Under the pieces are notes generated by a model. It was not told the origin of the DNA, ran no database searches, and saw nothing but the letters and a program-made list of their open reading frames with translations. Position numbers and translations under genes: made by a program. Shown here one piece after another: positions 7,983-16,938 of a DNA stretch of 17,880 nucleotides. Location: the NCBI GenBank assembly GCA_036244855.1, contig BQKZ01000673.1, positions 1-17,880 of the forward strand, in the 5' to 3' direction. Position 1 is the stretch's first letter. Each line of letters begins with the position of its first letter. Source of the stretch: Temnopleurus reevesii. Taxonomy: Eukaryota > Echinodermata > Echinoidea > Temnopleuroida > Temnopleuridae.

Positions 7983-8122
7983 AATGATTGAAATTGAAGA
8001 TGTGAATCACCAAATAGCTGAACCAAATACCTTCTCAGGAGAGAAAAGATTACCACTCTAACCATCCAATTTTTCTCATAAAATCTTTGTTTCAGTGGTT
8101 CACATTTTACTTTCGATACTCT
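7983..8122. mobile_element. Palindromic MITE family B, copy 3
   Basis: The left arm ATGATTGAAATTGAAGATG continues with TGAATCACCAAATAGCTGAA and CCAAAT. The right arm ends TTTCAGTGGTTCACATTTTAC and TTTCGATACTC, which reverse-complements to GAGTATCGAAAGTAAAATG plus TGAACCACTGAAA. The arms are more diverged than in copy 2. Both limits are approximate. No ORF; the minus-strand frame at 7865-8065 overlaps by chance. Confidence 0.75.
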
Positions 8123-8159
8123 TGCCTATTGCTGAGTGCTGGTATCACTGAGCAGGTAG

Positions 8160-8212
8160 TCATCCCCTTTTTGCCCCCCCCCCCCCCCGACAAATCCTGG
8201 ACCCGCCCATGA
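8160..8212 (-). mobile_element. Possible hAT-type transposon end with a C15 run
   Basis: On the minus strand this reads CATGGGCGGGTCCAGGATTT followed by GTC and a run of 15 G (C15 on plus at 8174-8188), then CAAAAAGGGG. From memory, ends of the form CA-x-GGCGGATCCAGGA followed by G-runs are common in non-autonomous hAT elements of marine invertebrates. No second end or target duplication could be found, so this may be a truncated scrap. Confidence 0.4.
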
Positions 8213-8785
8213 ATAACATGACATTTGATCGCCACCCCTCTGAGGAGTCGAAACGGTTCATTAATCCCGGCAAGTCTCATCGTCATTACTCAGTCCCACG
8301 GATTAATGTTTGTGTGAGTGCTTAGTGTACCCCAAGCCATCAGTGTAATTCCAAAAGGCGTGTTTCATACGCATACCGTCTACCAGTAATCTTGTTTTGA
8401 GAAGGTAAGAGACCCCCTGCAGGTGACATCTTTAGGGTAGTGCTCCGAGAAGAATAAAAAATTCATATGTTTTGATGCCCCACTTTGTCTGTCCTGACAG
8501 TTTGTCAATTTTGATGATTCGCGTTTTGAGGGGGAATGTTTTTCCTCGATTGATCCATCATCAAATGGATGTCGCTAAAAGGCTGAGAGAAAAGGAAGAG
8601 ATGGGGTGGAGCAAATATTCTGTGGCAATGTGGTCTATACTCATTATAGTCTGATGAAAGCTAGCAATGTACAGCAACCAAAATGTCATTCTACTTAAAC
8701 GTTCTACGTATTCGCATCATGAGACAACTGATCAACTGTCTTCAAATATTCCCATCTTTGTTGTTGAGGTTGGTACTGTGCTTGG
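8213..8785. other. Interval without a supported gene
   Basis: The first 200 bp are less AT-rich than their surroundings. The plus-strand ORF at 8472-8654 has no recognisable motif. No repeat or RNA was seen. Confidence 0.4.
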
Positions 8786-8793
8786 GAGATGAG

Positions 8794-9020
8794 CTAGTCT
8801 GCCGGTTCAGACTCTTGGCTTTAGATTTCCTCAATGTGCATAGTACATAATCAAGAGTCTGCATTTTTTAGATTACTTCACAATATAATGAAGCCTTTGC
8901 TAGAACCATTGGATAGAGGCGGAGGCAATGCGGTCTGCAATTTCAGACTCTGTATCATGCACTCCATATGCACTGTACAAAATGCAACCCCGAAAGCCAA
9001 TGGTCTGTACCTACAGACTA
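8794..9020. mobile_element. hAT-like MITE family D, copy 2 (227 bp) with 8-bp TSD
   Basis: GAGATGAG flanks both sides (8786-8793 and 9021-9028). The left end is CTAGTCTGCCGGTTCAGACT followed by CTTGGCTTT. The right end, reverse-complemented, is TAGTCTGTAGGTACAGACCA followed by TTGGCTTTC. The AGTCTG..CAGACT arrangement within each end forms its own small hairpin. The interior has further CAGACT/AGTCTG pairs and ATGCA-rich stretches as in copy 1. The two overlapping ORFs here on opposite strands (8834-9040 and 8878-9096) are by-products of the inverted structure. Confidence 0.85.
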
Positions 9021-9028
9021 GAGATGAG

Positions 9029-9654
9029 GTATCACTGTGAGCAGAACAGACTAAGGCCTTGGACAAAGTAAATAACTTATACATGTACATTAACAAAAGC
9101 TTGATGCATTCAAAATAAATTTCCTCTTATTCTACAGAGAAATGATGAGTTTGGTGTCACACCTGTATGGTAAATGGACAGGGAAGCGACTTTTTTTTGT
9201 ATTTATGAATCCATTATGAAGGCTTGAACAAAGTTGTTTACTTTATAGTTCCAGTCCTTTGTCCCTTCTTTTCACAGTGTATAATACCTATGATAGCTCC
9301 ATAGCAACTATTGAAATTAACCCCAACAGTGCACAATGCAATATTACTCAGATTAATCAAATTTTGAAGATGACATGTCTTGTTTCTGCTTCAGTTATGA
9401 TTTTGATGACATGACCTTTCAATAATGCAACCTTTAATCACTTTAATGTAATCATCTGATGAAGGTGTTAATTAGTTTATCCATTGGCCAGGTAAGCATG
9501 GAATTGCTTTTGTTGAGTCATAATTACATTAAAAAAATTGAAAAATTTCAGGTAGTTTCTTTGAAAAGGTGTTGTGCAACACAATAGTAGTGTAAATTAT
9601 GGCACATGTGTTTATATTGTTTGCACATGCAGGTCTGTTGATTTTTAGTTCCAT
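9029..9654. other. AT-rich interval, nothing recognised
   Basis: About 600 bp with no ORF of note, RNA or repeat shared with other parts of the window. Confidence 0.45.
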
Positions 9655-9980
9655 ATTCTTCCGTTCCCCTTTTCTCTCTTTTTTAGTTTGTCTTCTTATA
9701 TTCCTTGTCCTTCTCCTCTTTCTTCCTCTTCACCTTATTTTCCTTTTCTCCTTCTCCTCCTTCCTATCTTCCTCCTTTTTCTTCTTCTTCTTCTTCCTCT
9801 TTTTATTTTTCTTCTTCTTCTTCTTCTTCTCCTTCTTCTTCTCCTTCCCCATGTTGTTGCTTTTTCTTTCTCCTTCTCCTCCTCCTATTTCTTCTTTTTC
9901 TTTTCCTTCTCATCATTTATTCTTCCAAAATGGAAGAAGAAAGAAACTTCTCCCCACTTTTCCCCTGCTTTTTCCTTTGA
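9655..9980 (+). repeat. Polypyrimidine tract with (CTT)n and (TCC)n runs
   Basis: The plus strand is almost entirely C and T for about 320 bp, with CTT runs near 9780-9797 and 9810-9845 and few purines. Three overlapping plus-strand ORFs (9599-9999) translate to Phe, Ser, Leu and Pro homopolymers and are not genes. Long purine/pyrimidine strand bias can adopt triplex (H-DNA) forms in general; nothing here proves that it does. Confidence 0.9.
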
Positions 9981-10080
9981 CACACTCCTAATTATCTAAT
10001 ATTTTGATAACAATTCCATTAATGAACCGCAAGCCCAAATTTACAAACTGATTTATACAGATAAATATATACATGTACTT

Positions 10081-10314
10081 AAAATAGTCTTTTATGACCA
10101 AAGTCAAATGTCAGAATGAACTGTCATGACAAATTGAAGACTAGGAAATCAGCTGGACATACAGTGACGGCTTTTTTATGCCAAAATCTTGCAAGAAATT
10201 TATGTTCATAGATATATTTCAAAATGTTTTTTTATGACAAAAGTCAAATGTAAGAAAGAACTTCAATGATAGACTGGGAAATTGTTGGACATGCAATGTC
10301 TGCTTTTTTATGTA
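10081..10314 (+). repeat. Diverged two-copy direct duplication, offset about 140 bp
   Basis: Unit 1 begins AAAATAGTCTTTTATGACCA at 10081 and unit 2 begins AAAATGTTTTTTTATGACAA at 10221. Both continue with AAGTCAAATGT, AGAA-x-GAACT, a GACT-x-GGAAAT stretch, TGGACAT, and GCTTTTTTATG. About 100 bp of each unit align in the same order, so this is a local tandem duplication that has since diverged. The ORF starting at 10266 lies partly in unit 2 and has no recognisable motif. Confidence 0.75.
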
Positions 10315-12299
10315 TGAAGCATTTAAAAGCTTATGAATGCAGCAGATCATCTGCCTTAATATCTCTTCCATATATATCTTGGATCCGTGACAGTTTCCAG
10401 ATCATTACCTCCAGTAGATTTAAAATCCAACAAGGCGAACAATATCACGCCCAGTAAATTGGGAGGTTAATAGGCAATTTGACCATTTTATCATTGGAAG
10501 GATTTGACTTGTTTTCTACAAACCCTTTTCACTGTTGCAAGAGCAGGACAAAACCAGGTGCTATGATATTTACATTTCATTGTTTCCAAAATTGTTCGAA
10601 AGCATAGATATGTTTATTTTTGGTCCCGATATAAATTTGGTAAAGAGACCCGCTGAAATTGCTCATCAGATGATGGAGAGTTGTGGAGTATAATGAAGTG
10701 AAAAAGAACTTGAGCTTTCAATCGTAGCAGAGTCTTAACCCCTAAACTGCTAACATTTTTCACAATGCAGTAAACTTCTGAAAAACATCGATCACTTTGA
10801 TCTTTATTTTCATCATAATTTCTGGTGGTATAATGCTGGAATTTCAACAACTTAAATTTAAGAAGTTTACAATATTCAGGTAATAGCTATTGCAATTTTT
10901 AGTGTATAACCTGTCTTATAAACAATGCTTTGAATATGTAATTAGGGTCCAAATCAAAGTAAAAATAAAACCCCTGTATTTAAGCCCTGTGTGTATCAAT
11001 AATGAGTAAAGGAAGAATTTGACCCATGCCTGAATATATCTTTCCATTGTGCAATGCTACTGAAGTTTATAAGAATTCTTTTCAGCCCAGAATGATGAAT
11101 GATTGTTGACAACTGTTATCAATGGACATTTCAGAACATTGTCCATGCACAATAGATCTGCAGCCTTTTGTTATGCACACAAAATTGTGGTATAGCAGTT
11201 TCAAGTTCTGGGCCACTTTTCTGGCCCTTTGCAGTTTATGGGTTGAATGACAAAGAAAAGTTTATAGAAAAGGCAAAATGAGTAGGTGGAGAGGAAGCTG
11301 GAACAGGATGTGAGGGGCAGCCACTTATAGAGCGAGTCTCGAAGAATAAAGCAACTCCAATACTAGAACAAAAGATGATTAGCAGGAGGAGTGGGTGGGA
11401 CAAAACAAAGAAGGGATTAGAAAAGTGCAAAAATTGAAAAGGATGAAGGGAAGGCAAGAAAGCCAAAGAATATACACCTGTCTATGCATTTGTAAGTAGA
11501 ACAAAAGAAGTAATGAAAATGGGTGTGTAACTACGTACATAGACTGGCCATTTTTGCCTGCACTCTTTATTTTCCAATGTTCAATGGGAAAGTTTATCTG
11601 ATGTCTTGAAGGTTCAATATGCTGTGGACATGTCCTACAAGTAATGATGTTAAAGGTCAGTCCCAGATGTCCATGTTCATGTAAATAGTTATCTCTGATT
11701 TATACATGTCTATAAAAGTTCAAATTCCCTTCCTTTGCTCTCTCTGTCTCTGGTACATTTTTGGCCCCAATTTACGCTGGGCGAAGTAGGAAGGAGCGTT
11801 CATTTTGCTCTGGGGTTGTAAGACGTCATTACGAAGCAATTGCTTGATATTGCCAACATTTCCTCCCTACTGATTGGAAATAAATTTGATTAGGTCTTAA
11901 TAGCTTTGAGGGTGCCTAGACGGAGTATATAATGGCTAGGGCCTCTAGTGTTTATCTCCAGAGGTCTCGTTTGCACTATCTTGAGTTTTTGGAATTATTG
12001 TGAAAGTTAGAAAAGAAAAGATGGGGTTAATTCAATTGTTCAACAGCGAAAAAAGTGCAAGAAGAATGCTAATGCCTAATTGAAATGATTCCAATGGTGT
12101 ATTTGTTTGCACTCTGCTGAGTCTTGAAATTATTAAGAAAGTATATATTAAAAAAGATGGTGTTAATAACACCAGAAGAAAAACTGTTCACTGTGTACAT
12201 GACCAATTATTCCAGTGGTTCCCTGTGTATACACTTTGGTTTCAGAAATATGTTTTTGATAATGTTTAAATGTTATATTGGCATCAAATTATACTAATG
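10315..12299. other. Long interval without a supported gene
   Basis: Nearly 2 kb with no recognisable gene or element. A purine-rich stretch spans about 11255-11470 and gives the minus-strand ORF at 11236-11466. AAGCAATTGCTT (11834-11845) is a perfect 12-bp palindrome inside a patch (11770-11960) that is less AT-rich than its surroundings. GTAGGAAGGAGC (about 11786) and the reverse complement of a block near 11865 are loosely inverted. I attach no function to these. Confidence 0.4.
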
Positions 12300-12580
12300 A
12301 ATGGCTTTTATATAGCGCTTATCTACTTTTCATGAGAATTCCCAAAGCACTCTACAATTGAAGCATTATTACCCTTGATTTAGCAATGCAGCTATTAGGC
12401 GCACAAAGCTTTTTCAAAAAATGAATTCTTACCAGGTACCCATTCATCTCACCTGGGTTGAGTGCAGCACAATGTGGATGAACTTCTTGCTGGAGGAAAT
12501 TAACGCCATGGGTGGGATTCGAACCTACAGCTCTCTAGTTGAAAGGCGACAGTCGAAACCACTACACCATGGTGCCTCCC
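12300..12580 (-). mobile_element. tRNA-derived SINE, copy 2, subfamily 2
   Basis: On the minus strand the head reads GGTGTAGTGG (A box) and GGTTCGAATCC (B box), then the common body with CAAGAAGTTCATCCACATTG and the CCCAGGTGAGATGAATGGGT stretch. The tail differs from the copy at 3505: it has GCAATTGTAGAGTGC-like and GATAAGCGCTATATAAAAGC blocks, as in the copy at 16701. Both promoter boxes are intact. No (ATT)n run remains at the 3' end. The ORF at 12421-12699 is antisense SINE sequence, not a gene. Confidence 0.9.
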
Positions 12581-12817
12581 TGACCGATAATTCACGACTG
12601 ATTCACAAACTCCGTTCACATGTCTTGATAGAGCACAGGCTTGTTTTTTTTGTGGCATTGGGGGTTGTGAAGCACAAGATTATTTGTAAAACAGGCTGAT
12701 GAGGCTAGCCTAGAATCTAAAAAATTGTGCAATCACTTGCTCATGCAGGCGCGCCCTATTTGGTAGGACCGCTGTGGTACATGTACATTTCAAGAAGGGA
12801 TGGTGTATTTGCTTTAA

Positions 12818-12945
12818 GCCCGGTCACATAACGCCCCGGAAGCAACACGATTCAACACGACTCTTTGTTCGGAGGCAGTTAATTGTGAATAAACAAAGAG
12901 TCGTGTTGAATCGTGTTGGTTCCGGGGTCCGATGTGACCAGGGCC
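12818..12945. mobile_element. TTAA foldback MITE family A, copy 3 (128 bp)
   Basis: The left arm GCCCGGTCACATAACGCCCC, GGAAGCAACACGATTCAAC, ACGACTCTTTGTT is matched by the right arm AACAAAGAGTCGTGTTGAAT, CGTGTTGGTTCC, GGGGTCCGATGTGACCAGGGCC. The arms pair for roughly 50 bp around a short loop containing GGAGGCAGTTAATTGTG. It is the best-preserved palindrome of the family. Flanks are TTAA (12814-12817) and TTAG (12946-12949), a TTAA duplication with one change. The 136-codon ORF at 12774-13184 passes straight through it and is not a gene. Confidence 0.9.
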
Positions 12946-12949
12946 TTAG

Positions 12950-14529
12950 ATTCAATATTGAATGGTTTATCGTCTTCCAGAATATTAACATTCATGAATT
13001 TGTTTTCTGCTGGACATGGATTCTATGGCATGAATCTCATGATTTGTTTTCTGCGAACACTCATATTCACGTATCTAAAAATGTGCAAGTATATCTGCTG
13101 ATCTCACACCTTCTTTGCCCTAGCTATATCATTGGCTCATGGGAATCAATTGTACTCTCATGCATTCATGATTTTGGCTCTTAAAGCTTGTCATTTATGC
13201 TATTTTTTGTGTCTGTTATGTTTTAATTGGTGCAGGTACCTAGAAGATGAAAGATAATTTTTTTTTTCCATTTGATATGAAAATCTACGAAACAAATTTT
13301 TGTAAAAATTGCATCTGTAAAGGACTATATGTACATGCCTGAAATGTATTTTGAAAAAAAAAGCTGTGTTGCAAAGCTCGTTTCTACCCATTTCAGTGAT
13401 AGTCTTGGATTATTCCAAGTACTTCTGCATAGTCCCAGGTGGATATATTGGAGTAGGGTTTTGGAGAGGTGCTCATCTGATATAAAGATTGTTCCTCTCC
13501 TTTCTGTACTGCGGCACACTTGCTCAATCATAGCATTGCATTGCATCGATTGCCTGTCTACTTGTAGAGGGGAAACAGTACCTTGCTTTAAAGGTAGGGA
13601 ATACCTTTTGCATACATTTTCAATATGTTTGCCAAGTATGCTGTGCTTCTTAGTATGTAAGACACCTTTCTTATGATACATATTGCAATTGTGACTAAGA
13701 AATGGTTCTAGATCAAAATTCTCCTGATTTGCATGCATCAATTATTATTGTTTCTTGTCGGACATGCACAAACGGCATTAAATTGGCAATACTACAACTT
13801 TTTATATGAGCAAATTTGGATTGACCGGATGACTAATTTCAGCAAATGTTTGTGTCCTAAAATAAGATGTCTTTAAAGAATTGCCATGCTCAAAGTATTT
13901 TGTTACGGGTTTGTTACAGGTCTAACAAGTTAACATCTACTGTAGATTGTGTATTAAGGAAACTTCAGAATTCCAAAATATATTAAAGCGGATTTATTTT
14001 ATTCATATTAATATCTATATATTTGATCCAGAAAGCAAGAAACACACATGAATAGAAACACACAATTACTCAGAGAAATTTGGATCCTTTTTACAGCTGA
14101 ATTGTTACAAAAAGCGACTATAAAGAATGTGACTAAAAAGACAGAGAAAAATATAAACTACCATTATCCATTTTAAGTAATTGATCAAGAGATGTTGTCA
14201 ATTTGAATATCTATTCATAATTGATTTTGAAGTCTCAGCATTCATTGTCTCGCAATAAATTTAAAAATAGAAACGATTGTACAATGTGTTTTTGCAGCTG
14301 TAAGGCCATGTTTTTTTTTACTCCCTAAATGAAAGCGTTGCTATTCGTTTAGCCAGACTTCAGCGTTATTTTTGAGCTGCCAATTTGTGAGAAGAGCTTT
14401 TGGGCCCCAACAAAAGATAAACATGTCCCCATCAATAGTACACATGTTCAAGCAAGAAATGTCATTATTTTCTGAAAGGAACATTGGAACGTTTTTTCAT
14501 CCACATCAACCATTTTCATTTGATTATCT
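12950..14529. other. Interval without a supported gene; open on both strands near 13330-13740
   Basis: Between 13325 and 13741 a minus-strand frame is open for 138 codons and a plus-strand frame for 115. I recognise no domain in either, so neither is called as a gene. ATCTACTGTAGATTG occurs at 13935-13949, matching the motif at 1881 and 2061. The rest is AT-rich with no repeat shared elsewhere. Confidence 0.4.
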
Positions 14530-15070
14530 TTTCTTTTAAAAATAAATTTATTTTTTTCATTCTACATTTCCAGTGCATGGCATTGACAGAATGTGTTTTT
14601 TCCATTTTCCCCTTTCACGATAAACTACAAAAAAAATATTTTTCTTTGAGAAATGAATAGTTTTTTTTAAATATTTTATTTATTGGGCACATCACTGTAA
14701 TATATATAATGTATTCTGTAATCATTTCATCATGAAGTATTTTATTCATGTATTGAATTATCTTATTTGGTACATGACTGTTTATTTATCCTTTATTGGC
14801 AGTGTATATGACGTTGCTGTAGTACAGGATGGAGTTTTCTGCATTTTTTTCTTTTTCCTTTAAATCCATTTTTGTTGTTGAATTATTGTTCAATTCTTTT
14901 AAATTAATGTTTATCTATCCTTCATTGACAATGCATGGCAATTTATATTGTGGATAATTTCTCTGCAATACACACTGTCACCATGAGTCATTTCTTAGCC
15001 AATTGCATTATCATTTACTTGATAAATGACTGTTTATTCAGCCTTCATTAGCTTTACATGGTATTGATAT
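14530..15070 (+). repeat. Decayed tandem array with a period near 120 bp
   Basis: Related blocks recur: CCAGTGCATGGCATTGAC (about 14570), TATCCTTTATTGGCAGTGTA (about 14788), TATCCTTCATTGACAATGCA (about 14917) and AGCCTTCATTAGCTTTACAT (about 15040). Two units also share ATGACTGTTTATT just before this block and a CATCATGA / CACCATGA stretch about 75-80 bp before it. Spacing of about 122-129 bp, and about 225 bp across a degenerate unit, indicates an old tandem repeat. Boundaries are soft and divergence is high. Confidence 0.55.
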
Positions 15071-15669
15071 TATAAATATGAAAAAAAAATTTATACGCTA
15101 CTTAGAAAAATGTTGTGGACTACTTTTTATCGTTGTTTCACTGCAATATTGGCTCATTTTTAAAGACGTGTAGCAGAGCAAAAGACATCATTAATCGTGC
15201 GAAAATGATAACATGCTTGACAGTTGCAATTGGGATATTTTGATAAATATATAAATTTAGACACATTTTCAATGTTCAACCTTTCTGTAGTTGTGTGTAG
15301 TAGCATAATTATGAAATATTCCAGCTGGTGTATTACATTATTAAATGAATACACTGCTTATTGTCTCGTATAGGTCTGTAAATCATTTTCTGGATTAACT
15401 TCTCCTTTTCGTGCAATTTTATATCACCTGAATTATCCGACCAGCTGTCGCTTTGCTCAATGGGGAAGTTACATGTACTCCTACAAGTTACTGGTACTGG
15501 TACAAACTGCTTTGTATCATAATGCTGCCTGCTTTTACTAATTTTGTGTTCAGACACTGTTAGGAAAACTCCATAAAACAATGTCTTATAAAATCAGGGC
15601 CCAGACCACTATGAGATCACATGACTATTGAAAATGCATTTTATTATTAAAAAATAATAAAATATATAA
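15071..15669. other. AT-rich interval, nothing recognised
   Basis: Two short minus-strand ORFs (15160-15354 and 15333-15581) have no recognisable motif. No RNA or repeat was seen. Confidence 0.45.
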
Positions 15670-15760
15670 AAAATTGTATATTGTATGAGCTGAAATTTTC
15701 AAAGGGTTTGTCTTTTTGCAAATTTTGTGACCATGAATTCACTAAATTTTTCATGTATTA
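15670..15760 (+). repeat. Dispersed repeat C, copy 2
   Basis: TGTATGAGCTGAAATTTT (15682-15699), a GGGTTTGTCTTTTT link and ACCATGAATTCAC (15730-15742) occur in the same order as in the reverse complement of 3048-3103. The link is about 10 bp longer here. No terminal structure is visible. Confidence 0.55.
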
Positions 15761-16320
15761 GAATTCTTTGATGCTAGTGTATAATGATTTTTCAAAACGT
15801 GAAAACAACTAGTTGCTAATTTTAGGAAAAGGTGTAAAATTCAGTTAATTCACTAAAATATATCAACACTAAAACTTTGTCTCTTACAGTATCTGACTGT
15901 ATGTCTTTTACAGTATCTGACTTTATCAGGGATTTTTTAACAGGTTGTGCAAAATTTTTATGGCAATTAAATGCTTGTCAGTTAATATTCACGTGCATTT
16001 TCTCATGATACTGGTCTTGGATAATTCTGGTGTAAAGTTTTAGCGTCTGAACACGTTGCATGATGTGTTCATGCAGTGTCCATAAATCACTTTGATTTAT
16101 TCAATATGGACACGATAATTATAAAGCTGTTTGTTTTATGTAAATCTGATAGGTCAGTTGGGATTTCAATTGTGATTTTATGCTGCATAGATTTTTATCC
16201 ATAGGAGTGCTATGCATTTTAGATGGCAGTAAGGTGCTACATACAATAGGTGGGCTACGTACACTGTCTAAAAATATTTAGTCGCTTGTAACACTTGTAA
16301 ACCTCGATCAGCAGCTAAAT
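15761..16320. other. AT-rich interval with a 24-bp direct duplication
   Basis: GTCTCTTACAGTATCTGACT plus GTAT (15879-15902) is followed at once by GTCTTTTACAGTATCTGACT plus TTAT (15903-15926), two perfect-length 24-bp units with two differences. The remainder shows nothing I recognise. Confidence 0.6.
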
Positions 16321-16575
16321 CTTTTTATATATATGATGTATTTTATCAGAAGTCGCCAAGCGCCTTGCAATGTAGCATAATTAACCTGGCTTTAGTGGTG
16401 TAGTTGTATGCAAGCTGCGTTTAATAAATGAATTCCTGTGAGGTACCAATTCACTTCACCTGGATTGAGTGAATCATAATGTCGATAAATTTCTTGCTGA
16501 AGGAATTAAATGCTATGGTGGGATTCTAATGGCAAGATTCTTGTTGAAAGGCAAGAGTCAGTACATCACAATACT
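16321..16575 (-). mobile_element. tRNA-derived SINE, copy 3, heavily decayed
   Basis: The order of blocks matches copy 2: CTTTTTATATAT at the tail, AACCTGGCTTTAG, GAGGTACCAATTCAC, CACCTGGATTGAGTG, ATAAATTTCTTGCTGAAGGA and then GGGATTCTAATGG. The last should be the B box but now has several changes, and the A-box region (CAGTACATCACAA) is also damaged. Pol III transcription from this copy is therefore unlikely. The plus-strand ORF at 16469-16705 runs antisense through it. Confidence 0.75.
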
Positions 16576-16700
16576 TTCACATTGTCCACACACACAGCTC
16601 TTTTATTCCTTGTCACTTTTTAGTGTCTGTTTTACTTGGTATACTTCCGCAATACATACTTACGTTAAAATCATTATAAATCATATATTCATTTATCATC

Positions 16701-16724
16701 AATAATAATAATAATAATAATAAT
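16701..16724. repeat. (AAT)n microsatellite, tail of SINE copy 4
   Basis: Eight AAT units precede the ACACGGCTTTTATATAGCGC end of the inverse SINE, the counterpart of the (ATT)n tail at 3784. Confidence 0.9.
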
Positions 16725-16938
16725 ACACGGCTTTTATATAGCGCTTATCAACTCTTCAGTAGAATTCTCTAAGCGCTCTACAATTGCAGCATTATTACCC
16801 TGGCTTTAGCCCGGCAGCCACTTCATTAGTGTACTTGGCATTTCAAGGAAAAAATCCCTACCAGGTACCCATTCACCTCACCTGGGTTGAGTGCAGCACA
16901 ATGTGGATGAATTTCTTGCTGAAGGAAATTGACGCCAT
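16701..16938 (-). mobile_element. tRNA-derived SINE, copy 4, lacking its tRNA head
   Basis: On the minus strand it starts ATGGCGTCAATTTCCTTCAG, exactly where the tRNA-like head ends in copy 1. It then carries the whole body and the subfamily-2 tail GATAAGCGCTATATAAAAGC, ending in (ATT)n (16701-16724 as AAT on plus). Loss of the 5' part is typical of incomplete reverse transcription. It is less diverged from copy 2 than copy 3 is. Without A and B boxes it has no promoter of its own. Confidence 0.88.

Noticed and set aside
8834..9096. Overlapping ORFs on opposite strands
   Set aside because: Both lie largely within the hAT-like MITE, whose inverted structure leaves frames open on both strands.
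9599..9999. Three overlapping ORFs, up to 130 codons
   Set aside because: They are low-complexity translations of the pyrimidine tract in all three frames.
11770..11960. Possible foldback element around the AAGCAATTGCTT palindrome
   Set aside because: The putative arms (GTAGGAAGGAGC and GTAGGGAGGAAA) match over only about 12 bp with mismatches and no target duplication was found.
12421..12699. 92-codon ORF, with a similar one at 16784-17035
   Set aside because: The shared peptide (YQVPIHLTWVECSTMWMNF) is antisense SINE sequence, which explains why it occurs twice.
12774..13184. 136-codon plus-strand ORF, one of the longest in the window
   Set aside because: It passes through the complete family A foldback element at 12818-12945 and shows no domain.
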